A stretch of 64,000 bases of DNA, taken from assembly GCF_026210795.1 (NCBI RefSeq), contig NC_089451.1:1224001-1288000 (forward strand). Direction: 5' to 3'. Origin of the DNA: Rhizophagus irregularis. Its lineage: Eukaryota > Glomeromycota > Glomeromycetes > Glomerales > Glomeraceae. Below, one piece after another: positions 47,242 to 59,700 of this stretch. The notes under the pieces were generated by a model. It made no database searches, had not been told where the DNA came from, and saw only the letters and a list, made by a program, of their open reading frames with translations. A program made the position numbers and the translations under genes. Position 1 is the stretch's first letter. Every line of letters begins with the position of its first letter.

Positions 47242-49150
47242 CTAGGTGTAACCCGTCGCGCTGCGCCGGGGATAAAACTTCTTAGTATTTTGATAATAAA
47301 TATTTACAATATGGTAAGGTTAGACTAATAAATTTATATAATTTATATAATTTACATATTTAATTTTATTTCATTATTTTTAGGTCCTTTAGTTCTTCCA
47401 GTAAGGTTCAGTTGTTTTTCACTTTACATTTCGTTTCTTACTCATTTTTTTATTTTTTATTTTGTTTCTGTTTCATATTTCGTTTTTCACTAATTTATTT
47501 TATTTTTTTTCAGATATTTTAGTTCTACAATTAATAAAGGTATTTTTTTTATTTGTTTTTTATTTTTTTTATTTTTTTTATTTCGTTTTTATCTTATATT
47601 TCATTTCTTACTAACTTCATTTTTTGTTTACTTTATGGTTTATTTTTTACTTTGTTTCCTCATGATCACTTTTTATTTTTGTCTCTCATCATTTTTACTT
47701 TATACTACTTCTCATTATTTGTCTCCCATTATTTTCTATTACATCTTCATTTTCCATTATTTCATTTTCTCTCCTATTTACTTCCCATCATTTCTTTTGT
47801 CTCTCAATCATTTCTTTTCATTTCCATTACTTCTTTTCGTCTCTCATCACTCCTTTTTATCTTTCATCATTCCTCTTTGTCTTCCATCACTTCTTTTCGT
47901 CACCCATCACTCCTCTTCGTTTCTTATCACTCCTTTTCACTCCTCTTCGTCTACAATCACTCCTTTTCGTCTCCCATAACCCCTCTTCATCTTCCCATCA
48001 CTCCTTTTCGTCTCCCATCACTCTTCTTCATCTTCCCATCACTCCTTTTCGTCTCCCATTACTCTTTTTCATCATCCATCATGTCCTATTTTTCCTTTTT
48101 GTTTCCTATCACTTCTCATTACTCTTTTTTACTCCCTTTCTTCTTCTATTACTTTCCATTACTCCATTGTTATTTCATTTTTTTTATTAGCATCTTTCTC
48201 CTTGATCATTGTCATTTACTTATCTTTTTTATTTATTGTTATTGTTTTTTTTATTGTATCACTTCATTAAAAATAAATACAGTGATTTTTTTCTTTAAAA
48301 TCGAAAATGTGGGACTTAAATTTTAAAAAATTTCATTTAATAAGATTATTTTGAATAAATATGTTTGCAAAAAAAATTTTTTAAAAAATATCTTCGCAAT
48401 AAAATTTTGTTTAACCGATCAAAAATTAGCTAAGTTAAAAAAATCTATACGTTTGCCGATCAAATAAATGGCCTTAACTTTTAAGTTTAAATCAGGCACT
48501 GAATCATGCTACACAATTCAAGATTATTTATACAGACTTAATCTAAACGTTAGAAGATCGACATGTATTTTTTTATTATATTATATAGATATTTATTAGT
48601 AAAAAATTATAATTAAAAATATAATACAAACTTAATTATTAAAAACATTATATGAATTTAATTATTAAAGAAAAATTATATGAATTTTCTTATTAAAATA
48701 TATATTACATGAATTGATTTATAAAAAAAATTATATATTACATGAATTGATTTATTAAAAACATAATATGTGGACATAGAATCGTCCAAATTTGATTTGA
48801 AATATCCTACAATATTAAGTTTTAATCATGTGAAATAAATTTTATTGAATTATTTTATTTTGGTTAGAAAGTAGAAACGAAAAAATTTTTTTTAAAAAAA
48901 TTGTTTTTTATAAATTCTTCTTTTAAGGCCAATTACAAGATTAATTATTAAATCAAAACGTAAAAAACAAATTAAAATATTTTAGATGAAAAAAAATAAA
49001 ATAAATTATTTATTTATTTCAAATTATATCTTATCAATACTTTTGTTTCTGCAAATAAGTGTTAAAATTTATGGTATATATCATACTCTTAGAAAGGGCC
49101 GGTCACCGGCCCTAGGGTATGACTCTAGTTTTATATATAAAAATGAATGA
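47242..49150 (-). mobile_element. Probable Helitron (3' end on minus at 47,242)
   Basis: On minus, the text CCCGGCGCAGCGCGACGGG folds into a hairpin (CCCG-G-CGC / GCG-A-CGGG, loop AGC) and is followed ten bases later by CTAG and then a T: the classical Helitron 3' terminus (hairpin, CTRR, insertion before T). The 5' end is uncertain; near 49,125-49,150 on minus stands TATATAAAACTAGAGTCATA after TC. A perfect palindrome GGGCCGGTCACCGGCCC lies at 49,097-49,113. No RepHel frame is present, so it is non-autonomous. It contains a copy of the GGAGTGATGG minisatellite and intron-like text (TTTTTAGGTCCTTTAG) at 47,380-47,540. Confidence 0.45.
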
Positions 49151-49183
49151 TAATCATTTCATTAGTGCTTAATAATTACCTAA

Positions 49184-49432
49184 GATGAAATGTTTATCCA
49201 GTTACTGCAATTTTGTAATAATTGATCTACATTCGGGTTTGTTTGTCATATATGCAATGATGCAAATGCTTGTACTTGTGATCACCGTTTTTGCACATAA
49301 TGTATTTTGCATAAATATTGTTACCGTATTTATTTATACTAATAAAGGTATTTAATAATAAAAAAAAAAGAAAAAAAGATATCTTTCCAATTAGAGATAA
49401 TTTTGATATAGTAATGGACCAACGTATTGAAG
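49184..49432 (+). other. Possible upstream exon(s) of the kinase gene
   Basis: One frame shows a cysteine-rich stretch CHICNDANACTCDHRFC, and a short open segment further on reads DNFDIVMDQRIE and ends at a GTATAT donor (~49,431). Rhizophagus kinases of this type often begin with a Cys-rich segment before a W-x-S-G-N linker, so these could be first exons; stop codons between them mean more introns would be needed. Weak support. Confidence 0.25.
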
Positions 49433-49589
49433 GTATATCAACAAGCTGAAATATTAATTCATGTTTAATATTTTATATAATTCAACTAATTATATTCTTA
49501 ATTTAAATAACTAGATTGTAAGTAATTATAATTTACAGTAAATACTTTTATATTATCTTTATATCTAACTAATTAATAATTAATAATAC

Positions 49590-52500
49590 TACAGGGTGTA
49601 AGTTATATGATATCTATATTTAGGGCATTGACATATATTAGAGGGTGGGGAGTAAAAAAATATTAGGCTATACATAATATAAACCATGTGAAATGGTTGT
49701 GTTTGGTCATAAAATCTTACCTGGTGGGTGAGTAAACGTTACTATTAAATAATATTAGCTAATATATGTCACTGTCCCTTATATTATTTGTACAATTCAA
49801 TTGAACTAATTTATTTATTTAAAAAATTATTTCATAGATGGTAAGTTATTTATTTAATTCTATAATTACTTATTATTATAATATTTACATATAATTTAAA
49901 CTACCTAATTTCTTTATTTAAAAAATTATTTCATAGATGGTAAGTTATTTATTTAATTCTATTATTACTTATTGTTATAATATTTACATATAATTTAAAC
50001 TATTTAATTTCCTTATTTTTCATAGATGGTAAGTATTTATTTAATTCTATTATTACTTATCATTATAATATTTACATATAATTTAAACTAATTTCTTTAT
50101 TTAAAAATTATTAAATTATATAGGGAGTAAGTTATTTATTTAATTCTATTATTACTTATTGTTATAATATTTACATATAATTTAAACTATTTAATTTCTT
50201 TATTTAAAAATTATAGGGAGTAAGTTATTTATTTAATTCTATTATTACTTATTGTTATAATATTTACATATAATTAAACTACCTAATTTCTTTATTTAAA
50301 AAATTATTAAATAATATAGGGTGTAAGTCATTTATTTAATTCTATTATTACTTATTGTTATAATATTTACATATAATTTAAACTATTTAATTTCTTTATT
50401 TAAAAAATTATTCATAGATGGTAAGTTATTTATTCAATTATATTATTACTTATTGTTATAATTTTTGCATATAGTTTAAACTAACTAATTTCTTTATTTA
50501 AAAAATTATTAAATAATATAGGGTGTAAGTTATTTATTTAATTCTATTATTACTTATGTTGTAATATTTACATATAATTTAAACTATTATTTCTTTATTT
50601 AAAAATTATTTAATAGATGGTAAGTTATTTATTTAATTCTATTGTTATAATATTTACATATAGTTTAAACTATCTAATTTTTTTATTTATTTAATAGATC
50701 GTAAGTCATTATTTATTTATTTAATTCTATTACTACTTATTGTTATAATATTTACATATAATTTAAACTACCTGATTTCTTTATTTAAAAAATTATTAAA
50801 TAATAGGGTGTAAGTTATTTATTTAATTCTATTATTACTTATTGTTATAATATTTACATATATTTTAAACTATCTAATTTCTTTATTTAAAAAATTATTT
50901 CATAGATGGTAAGTTATTTATTTAATTCTATAATTACTTATCATTATAATATTTACATATAATTTAAACTATCTAATTTCTTTATTTAAAAAATTATTAA
51001 ATAATATAGGGTGTAAGTTATTTATTAATTCTATTATTACTTATTGTTATAATTACATATAATTTAAACTATCTAATTTCATTATTTAAAAAATTATTTC
51101 ATAGATGGTAAGTTTATTTATTTAATTCTATTATTACTTATTGTTATAATGTTTATATATAATTTAAACTATCTAATTTCTTTATTTAAAAATTATTGAA
51201 TAATATAGGGTGTAAGTTATTTATTTAATTCTATTATTACTAATTGTTATAATATTTACATATAATTTAAACTATCTAATTTCTTTATTTAAAAAATTAT
51301 TTCATAGATGGTAAGTTATTTATTCAATTCTATTATTACTTATAATATTTACATATAATTTAAACTATTTAATTTCTTTATTTAAAAATTATTTCATAGA
51401 TGGTAAGTTATTCATTTAATTTTATTATTACTTATTGTTATAATATTTACATATAATTTAAACTATCTGATTTCTTTATTTAAAAAATTATTTCATAGAT
51501 GGTAAGTTATTTATTCAATTATATTATTACTTATTGTTATAATATTTACATATAATTTAAACTATCTAATTTCTTTATTTAAAAAATTATTAAATAATAT
51601 AGGGTGTAAGTTATTTATTTAATTCTATTATTACTTATTGTTATAATATTTACATATAATTTAAACTATCTAATATCTCTATTTAAAAAATTATTAAATA
51701 ATATAGGGAGTAAGTTATTATTTAATTCTATTCTTACTTATTGTTATAATATTTACATATAATTTATATAATTTAAACTATCTAATTTCTTTATTTAAAA
51801 AATTATTAAATTATATAGGGTGTAAGTTATTTATTTAATTCTATTATTACTTATTATTATAATATTTACATATAATTTAAACAATCTAATTTCTTTATTT
51901 AAAAAATTGTTTTATAGATGGTAAGTTATTTATTCAATTATTGTTATAATATTTACATATAATTTAAACTATCTAATTTCTTTATTTAAAACATTATTAA
52001 ATAATATAGGGTGTAAGTTATTTATTTAATTCTATTATTACTAATTGTTATAATATTTACATATAATTTAATCTACCTAATTTCTTTATTTAAAAAATTA
52101 TTTCATAGATGGTAAGTTATTTATTTAATTCTATTATTACTTATGTTATAATATTTACATATAATTTATACTATTTATCTATTTAATAGATCGTAAGTCA
52201 TAATTTATTTATTTAATACTATTATTACTTATAATATTTATATATAATTTAAACTAACTAATTTCTTTATTTAAAAAATTATTAAATAATATAGGGAGTA
52301 AGTTATTTATTTAATTCTATTATTACTTATTGTTATAATATTTACATATAATTTAAACTATCTAATTTCTTTATTTAAAAATTTATAAATAATATAGGAT
52401 GTAAGTTATTTATTTAATTCTATTATTACTTATTGTTATAATATTTACATATAATTTAAACTATCTAATTTCTTTATTTAAAAAATTATTTCATAGATGG

Positions 52501-52995
52501 TAAGTTATTTATTTAATTCTATTATTACTTATTGTTATAATATTTACATATAATTTAAACTATCTAATTTCTTTATTTAAAAAATTATTTCATAGATGGT
52601 AAGTTATTTATTTAATTCTATTATTACTTATTGTTATAATATTTACATATAATTTAAACTATCTAATTTCTTTATTTAAAAAATTATTTCATAGATGGTA
52701 AGTTATTTATTTAATTCTATTATTACTTATTGTTATAATATTTACATATAATTTAAACTATCTAATTTCTTTATTTAAAAAATTATTTCATAGTAGATGG
52801 TAAGTTGTTTATTTAATTCTATTATTACTTATTGTTATAATATTTACATATAATTTAAACTATCTAATTTCTTTATTTAAAAAATTATTTATGATCTAGC
52901 TTGTAAGTATTTCTATTGTTATATATATTATATAATATTTATTTGGTAATTTAATTCTTTCATTTAAAAAATATCTGTTACTTTAGTTGGTAAGT
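49590..52995 (+). repeat. ~31-unit tandem array of 96-bp introns with 3-nt spacers
   Basis: The regular unit (best at 52,400-52,880) is 99 bp: GTAAGTTATTTATTTAATTC at the start, then TTGTTATAATATTTACATAT, a branch-site-like CTATCTAAT, and TTATTTCATAG at the end, followed by three bases and the next GTAAGT. The three bases are ATG in about half the units, GGT in about a third, otherwise GGA, ATC or GAT. A variant unit ends AATAATATAG and carries GGT or GGA; the two types partly alternate. Lengths vary from 80 to 105 bp. The last units carry CTT (~52,900) and TTG (~52,998). The array ends ~150 bp before the kinase exon. Splicing is not shown. Confidence 0.85.
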
Positions 52996-53145
52996 TGTAA
53001 ATTATAGATTATTATATGTACTTATCCAAAAATTAAGACTCATACTACATTAAATTTCTATTTAAATTTTAGAGTAAGTAATAATTTATTTTAATGTAAA
53101 TTATAATACAATCTATAATATAATTTTAATTATTTAAATATATAG

Positions 53146-54669
53146 ATTTGTGAAAAGTGGAAATGCAATTATAGATGATTTTATTCTTAAAAAAAAATTA
53201 AAATGGTTTCCTTATTACAAATTTAAAAATGTTAAATATCTTAAAGAAGGAGGATTTGGTACTATATACAAAGCTATTTGGTTGAAAAATAATGGAGATG
53301 AAGAAGATGAAGAGGATGAAGAAGGTAAAGAAGTAATTCTCAAATGTCCCAAGAATTTAAATGAAAATTTAAATGAATTTTTAAAAGAAGTATGATAATA
53401 TATTATTTTCTATTTTTAATTTAAATTAAAATTTATTTGTATTAATAATAATAATTATTATTTTTTATAGTGGGAATATCATACAAGTGTTTTAACTTCA
53501 AGTGATATTATAGATGTTTATGGATTCACAGAAGATCTAAATACTTCAAAATATATGGTAGTAATGGCGTATGCAAATAAAGGTAATTTAAGACAAAATT
53601 TAACAAGAATAGTCGAAAATAATTGGAATCAAAAATTATATATGTTGTACGAAATTATTTCTGGGCTTAGTAAGATACATGGAAAAAATCTTATTCATTG
53701 TGATTTTCATGATGGTAATATTTTAAATCATAATGATGAGAATAAGGATAAAATTTATATTAGTGATTTAGGATTATGTCAACCTGTAAAATCGTTTTTG
53801 AAAAAGTATGATATTTATGGTGTTATACCATTTATGGCTCCTGAAGTTTTAAGAGGCAAACCTTATACTCCAGCTAGTGATATATATGGGTTTTCTATGA
53901 TTATGTGGGAACTTACATCCGGGGTACCACCATTTAATGATAGAGCACATGATATTCAACTTACTTTAAGTATTTGTAAAGGTGAACGTCCTGAAATCAT
54001 TGAAAATACTCCACAATGTTATGTAAATTTAATGAAAAAATGTTGGAATGAAGATCCATTAAAAAGGCCATCTGCATTAGAGGTGAAAGATATTATTGAC
54101 AATTGGATTTTCTATCCTTATGAAGTCAGTGAAGAATTAAAAAGCAACATTATTGAATTTATAAATGCACCAATTGGGCGTAACAAGCTTGCTACTAAAT
54201 CTCACTCTAAAGCATGTTATACAAGTCGCTTACTTGATTTTACTAGTAAAAAATTGAATGAAGTTCTTGAAAGTGAAAATTTACAAGCATATTGTGCAAG
54301 TCATTCAGATTTGAATGATTGTGTAATTAATGATTCGAGGTCATTAGGTATATACTATAATATATAAAAATTAATCTTGCAAATTATTTATATGAAATTA
54401 ATTAATTCATTTAATTATTAAAACAGATGAGAGTACTAGTAAATTGTTGAATGAAATTCTTGAAAGTGAAGATTCACAAGCTACTAGTGTAAAAGCAAAT
54501 AAAGTGCTAGTAAGTGAAGATATGAGTGATTATATAATTAAGGATTTGGGGTCATTGGGTATGTACTATGATATATAAAAGGAATTAATCTTGCAATTGC
54601 AAATTATTTATATAAAATTAATTTTATTTAATATTTAATTATTTAGATATTAAACCAGATGAAAATTAA
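53146..54669 (+). CDS. TKL-like protein kinase, four or more exons
   Basis: Exons 53146-53389, 53471-54347, 54427-54558 and 54647-54669 (stop TAA 54,667-54,669) join in phase. The first listed exon starts with an AG acceptor and phase 2, so at least one exon lies upstream. Kinase landmarks: glycine loop LKEGGFGTIYKA, an acidic insert GDEEDEEDEEGKE, ATP-lysine in VILKCPK, alpha-C Glu in FLKEVWEYH, catalytic loop HCDFHDGNIL, DLG in place of DFG, MAPEVL, SDIYGFSMIMWELTSG and the CWNEDPLKRPSA end. All catalytic residues are present, so it should be active. The C-terminus holds a duplicated exon (KKLNEVLESENLQ and SKLLNEILESEDSQ). It belongs to the expanded Rhizophagus kinase family, of unknown targets. 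Confidence 0.82.
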
Positions 54670-54771
54670 CTAATCATTATTTGTTTTTAAAAAAAATTTA
54701 TAGTTTTTTTTTAATTGATATTTGATATTACACATTCAAAAGAAATTGTTCTTTATTTTATTCTTTTTAAT

Positions 54772-54962
54772 TTATTTAAACACTAAGGCTAGAGTAGTAA
54801 AATATTTTACAAGTTATTTAGTTTGTAATTTAAATAATTCCTTTTTTTTAGCTTTCACTTTTTTATTATACTTAGAATTATTTAAACACTAAGACTAGAG
54901 TAGTAAATATTTTACAAGTTTCTTAGTTTGTAATTTAAATAAATCTTTTTTTTTATAACTTT
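54772..54962. repeat. Two direct copies of an ~80-bp sequence after the kinase gene
   Basis: TAAACACTAAGGCTAGAGTA and TAAACACTAAGACTAGAGTA begin copies at ~54,776 and ~54,883, each ending in AGTTTGTAATTTAAATAA and a T run. From 54,965 to 55,560 I see no gene. Confidence 0.7.
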
Positions 54963-55589
54963 TCCAATTACGAGATATAAATTATCAAAATAATAATATA
55001 AAGCTATTATTATTTTGGCGACTCTGCCTGTCACCATGACGACCCACCTCATATCATGTGATTTTTAATTTTTCCGATTTTTTCAATATTTATTTTTTTA
55101 ATTGGTATTCTTAATACTTTTTTTTACAGGTAAAAAATTGAGAAATTTTTAATAATAAACAAACAAATTAATGAATAAATAAATAAATGAGATTAATAAA
55201 CGAATGAATAATAAATGAATAAAAGCATGAATAAAACAAACAAAACTATTAAAAATATAAAAATGATCATGATTTCTTTATACAATTTATATATATTTTA
55301 TTGAAAATTCAATGTGTATATGTTATAATTAATGCTCATATATTGTAACTAAGTAATGATTAGGTGATAAAATTGATATTATCGGGAAATATCTTACAGA
55401 TATCACGTGATTCAATCATTTTAGCTAAGAATATCATGTGAAATAAAAAAATTTGTCTAGTTCTTAAATAAAATATTACATCAAATCTTTATACTTTATA
55501 TTTACAATTGAAGTAATTTATTCTTATTCAATTAATAAAAGAAAGCATTTCCTAAATGGAAAAATAGTTAATATTCTTAAAAAGAAAGA

Positions 55590-56316
55590 ACACCGAAAAA
55601 AGAATGAGGAGTTACTTGTTTCTTTTCCATCTAAGAATCGCTCCCAAGAGTCTATAGCCATCCTGCAAAAACAAATAAATGGAAAAATAGCAAATGTTTT
55701 TTAAATAAAAAAAATATCATCCCCATCTAAGTCTCACCTTCCAACTTGAATCCACAATCCAAGAGTCCATTCTACAGAAAGAAACGACGTTTAGTAAATG
55801 TTATTGTAAAAAGACCCAATTCTATTCACCTCAAGAAGCTATTCCAATACTAGTCTTCAAGGTGATTGTCACTAAAAGAAAATAAAATGAATGTTAGTAA
55901 CGTTCTTGGGATGACTTCTTCCTTTCCAATTACCTCAATATTTAAGAAGCCATTCCAATAGATTGTGACATTTTGTGAAATGTAAAGAGATACAGACTTT
56001 TCCCTTTTATTTACCTCAACTCTCAAAAAGCCTCAATAGTCCTCAAAGTGTATTCCCTTAAAAAAAAAAAGAGTTCTTGATAAGAGTTCTAGACTCTCCT
56101 CTTCAATTTCCCTTTACCTCAAGAAGTTTCAAAGTGGTTATCCTAAAAGAAAAAAAAAACACTAATAATGTTCCTTTAAAGAGTCCAGAAATCTCATTCT
56201 TCCATTTACCTCAAAAAACAATTCCCACGTTAAAGTAACGTTTTTTCTTAAAAAGTGTACGTTAATAACATTCCTGAAAAGGGACCGGCTTTTCCATTTA
56301 CCTTAAGTAGTGGTCT
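55590..56316 (-). repeat. Minus-strand array of seven or eight exon/intron-like units
   Basis: On minus, exon-like blocks of 25-42 bp (for example 55,738-55,771, AATGGACTCTTGGATTGTGG; one at ~55,827-55,868 ending AATAGCTTCTTGAG; others near 55,935, 56,015, 56,120) are separated by 65-90 bp that begin GTGAG, GTGAAT or GTAAA and end in T-rich AG (TTTTTGCAG, TTTCTGTAG, TTTTCTTTTAG). The blocks are relatives of one another (TTGGA, CTTCTTGAG), so the whole is a degenerate tandem repeat of ~105 bp. No single reading frame runs through all blocks. Confidence 0.55.
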
Positions 56317-56319
56317 CTA

Positions 56320-56559
56320 AGGCCGGGCAAAAAAAAATTTTAGATTCTCGTGACCCGGCCGGGTCAGTTTTTCGAAAAATGGGAAATTTTTTTTTATAGT
56401 AAAAAATTTTATAACGTGATTATAAGTTATTGGCCAATGTGGCGTAAAAAAATTTTACATATAAAAAAATTTTACAAATATAAAAAAAAATGCCGGCCGG
56501 CCGGGTCATTTTTAAAATTTTATGTCCCGAGAATCTAAAAATTTTTTTTGCCCGGCCTA
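56320..56559. mobile_element. 240-bp MITE with AGGCCGGGCAAAAAAAA ends
   Basis: AGGCCGGGCAAAA at 56,320 and its reverse complement ending at 56,559 form TIRs of about 30 bp that extend through TTTTAGATTCTCG. Internal GGCCGGGTCA appears on both sides. Flanks TA/AA make the target duplication uncertain. The ORF inside is not a gene. Confidence 0.75.
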
Positions 56560-56722
56560 ATGGTTGTACTTTAAATTTATAAAAAGGGAAATCTTATGCA
56601 ATATATACGACTGAAAAAATTATTTTTTTTTATTAAGAAAATAATTTTTGTTTATAAAGGGTAAAAGGGGTTCAGATGATCCGACGTCAATAAAAATATT
56701 CATCCGATCTATCTGATTTATC

Positions 56723-59700
56723 TATGGAAAGCCGCCATGGTCAAAAGTGCGTAGCAAAACATAGCGTGTATACGCTATGTTTTGTAGCGCGTATACGTTA
56801 TATTTCACGGCGGGTTACCCCTGTTCTGTCTGTTTCAGGGGTAACCTGTTGCAAAAAATAGCGTTTAATACGCTATATTTCATAGCGTTATATACGTTAT
56901 ATGTTATGACGGGTACCCGTTATAAGAAACGGCGGGTACCTGTTATAAGGAACGGCGGGTACCCGCTATAAAACGGACGGGTACCCGTTATAAGAAACGG
57001 CAGGTACCCGTTATAAGAAACGGCGGGTACCTGTTATAAGAAACGGCGGGTACCCGTTATAAGAACTGGCAGTCAGCATATTAACTTTTGATAAACATCA
57101 ATAATGATAATTATTTATTTAATGAAATTTTATTTGACAAATATTAAAATTCAAGTCACACATTTACGATTTTAAAGAAAAAAATCACCATATTTATTTT
57201 TATTGAAGTGTACAAATAAAATTAACAATAAAAATAAATAAAAAAGATAAGTAAATTACGAGAAAGATGCTAATAAAAAAATGAAATAACAGTGGAGTAA
57301 TGGAAAGTAATAGAAGATGAAAGGGAGTAAAAAAGAGTAATGAGAAGTGATAGGAAACAAAAAGGAGAAATAGGACATAATGAGAGATGAAAAGGAGTGA
57401 TGGTAGACGAAGAGGAGTGATGGGAGACGAAAAGGAGCGATGGGAGATGAAAGGAAGTGATGGGAAGATGAAGAGAAGTAAAAATTTATTAAAATTGTAA
57501 ATTTAATAAAAAATTTTCCAATAGATTTTCAATCAATTTTTTATAAAAAAAAAAGATCTCTAATGAAATTCTTTATTAAAAAAAATTTTCAAGCCAAAAT
57601 TCTCGATACACTTATTAAAAAAAACTATTTTCAATAAAATTTTCTATTAAGATTTCTAAACAAAGTTCTCCATCAAAAAAATAAAAAAATTTTTCAACAA
57701 ACAATTCTCTAATGAATTCTCAATCAAAAAAAAATATCCCGATTAAAGAAAAATTCAAAGATTCTTACCACCTATTAAAAAAAATTCTCAAAAGAATTTC
57801 TATACCAAAAAAAAAACTCCTCTCCTATTAAAAAAAAAAAATCTTTACCAAAATTCTCTATCAAAAAAAATCTCCCTGTTAAAAAAATTTACACTAACGA
57901 AATTATCTATCAAAAAAAAATTCTATGATGAAATTCCTATCAAAAAAAAAAATATTCTCAGCGAAATCTATTTAAGAAAATTCTTTAATGAAATTCTCTA
58001 TCAAAAACAATCCCCCTATTAAAAAAAAATTCTCTAATAAAATTCTCCGTCAAAAAATACTTTCACCTATTAAAAAAATTCCCAAAAGAAATTCTTTATT
58101 AAGGAAAACTCCTTCAATTAAAAAAAAATTCGTAACAAAATTCTCTATCAAAAAAAATTTCACTTGTTAAAAAATTTTCTAACGAAATTATCTATCAAAA
58201 AAAAAATCTTCTCTATTAAAAAAATTCTTCAAATAATTTTCTACAAAAAAAAAAAAATCTCAAATAATTCTCTATCAAAAAAATCTCTCCTGTTAAAAAA
58301 AATTGCTCCAACAAATTAAGTATACGTCAAAAAAAAAAAAATCTTATTAAAAAAAATTCTCCAATGAAATTTCTATCAAATAAAAGTTTTTAACGAAATT
58401 ATCCATCAAAAAAAAAAACTCAGAAATGTCCCTATCAATGAAAAAAATTTTCTAACGAAATTTTTTATCAAAAAAAATCTTCTTATTAAAAAAATTCCCA
58501 ATGAAATTCTATCAAACAAAGCCTTTGCCTATATTAAAAATAAAAATTCTCTACAAAATTTGTTTATAAAAAAAAGCCAAGAAAAAAAAAAAAATTTTTT
58601 TAAAAAAAAAAAAATTAAATGGCGGGTACCCGATATGTGAAATAGCGTTTACCCGCTATGTGAAGTGGCGGGTACCCGATATGTGAAGCGGCGGGTACCC
58701 GATATGTGAAGCGGCGGGTACCTGATATGTGAAGCGGCGGGTACCTGATATGTGAAGCGGCGGGTATTCAATCCCTTGAAAATTTTAAAATTTGGTCCAA
58801 AATAAATTAATAAACCGTTATAATATAAAGCGTATACACGTTAAATTATGTATGGCAAGCGGTAGTGGTCAAAAGTGCGTAGCAAAACATAGCGTGTACA
58901 CGCTACAAAACATAGCGTATACACGTTATCTTTTACGGCGGGTTACCCCTGTTCTGTTGGATTAACCTGTCAATTTCAGGGGTAACCCGCCATAAAAAAC
59001 AGCGTGTATACGCTACATAATTTAACGTGTATACGCTTTATATTATAACGGTTTATTAATTTATTTTGGACCAAATTTTAAAATTTTCAAGGGATTGAAT
59101 ACCCGCCGCTTCACATATCAGGTACCCGCCGCTTCACAAATCGGGTACCTGCCGCTTCACATAGCGGGTAAACGCTATTTCACATATCAGGTACCCGCCA
59201 TTTAATTTTTTTTTTAAAAAAAATTTTTTTTTTTCTTGGCTTTTTTTTATAAACAAATTTTGTAGAGAATTTTTATTTTTAATATAGGCAAAGGCTTTGT
59301 TTGATAGAATTTCATTGGGAATTTTTTTAATAAGAAGATTTTTTTTGATAAAAAATTTCGTTAGAAAATTTTTTTTCATTGATAGGGACATTTCTGAGTT
59401 TTTTTTTTTGATGGATAATTTCGTTAAAAACTTTTATTTGATAGAAATTTCATTGGAGAATTTTTTTTAATAAGATTTTTTTTTTTTTGACGTATACTTA
59501 ATTTGTTGAAGCAATTTTTTTTAACAGGAGAGATTTTTTTTGATAGAGAATTATTTGAGATTTTTTTTTTTTTTTGTAGAAACTTATTTGAAGAATTTTT
59601 TTAATAGAGAAGTTTTTTTTTTGATAGATAATTTCGTTAGAAAATTTTTTTAACAAGTGAAATTTTTTTTGATAGAGAATTTTGTTACGAATTTTTTTTT

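Noticed and set aside
47553-48326. 257-codon hydrophobic ORF suggesting a membrane protein
   Set aside because: T-rich leader plus the minisatellite in reverse; no conserved features.
49590-52995. Regular direct repeats with short variable spacers that superficially resemble a CRISPR array
   Set aside because: Units are ~99 bp with 3-base gaps, the context is eukaryotic, there are no cas genes, and the unit has splice-site structure.
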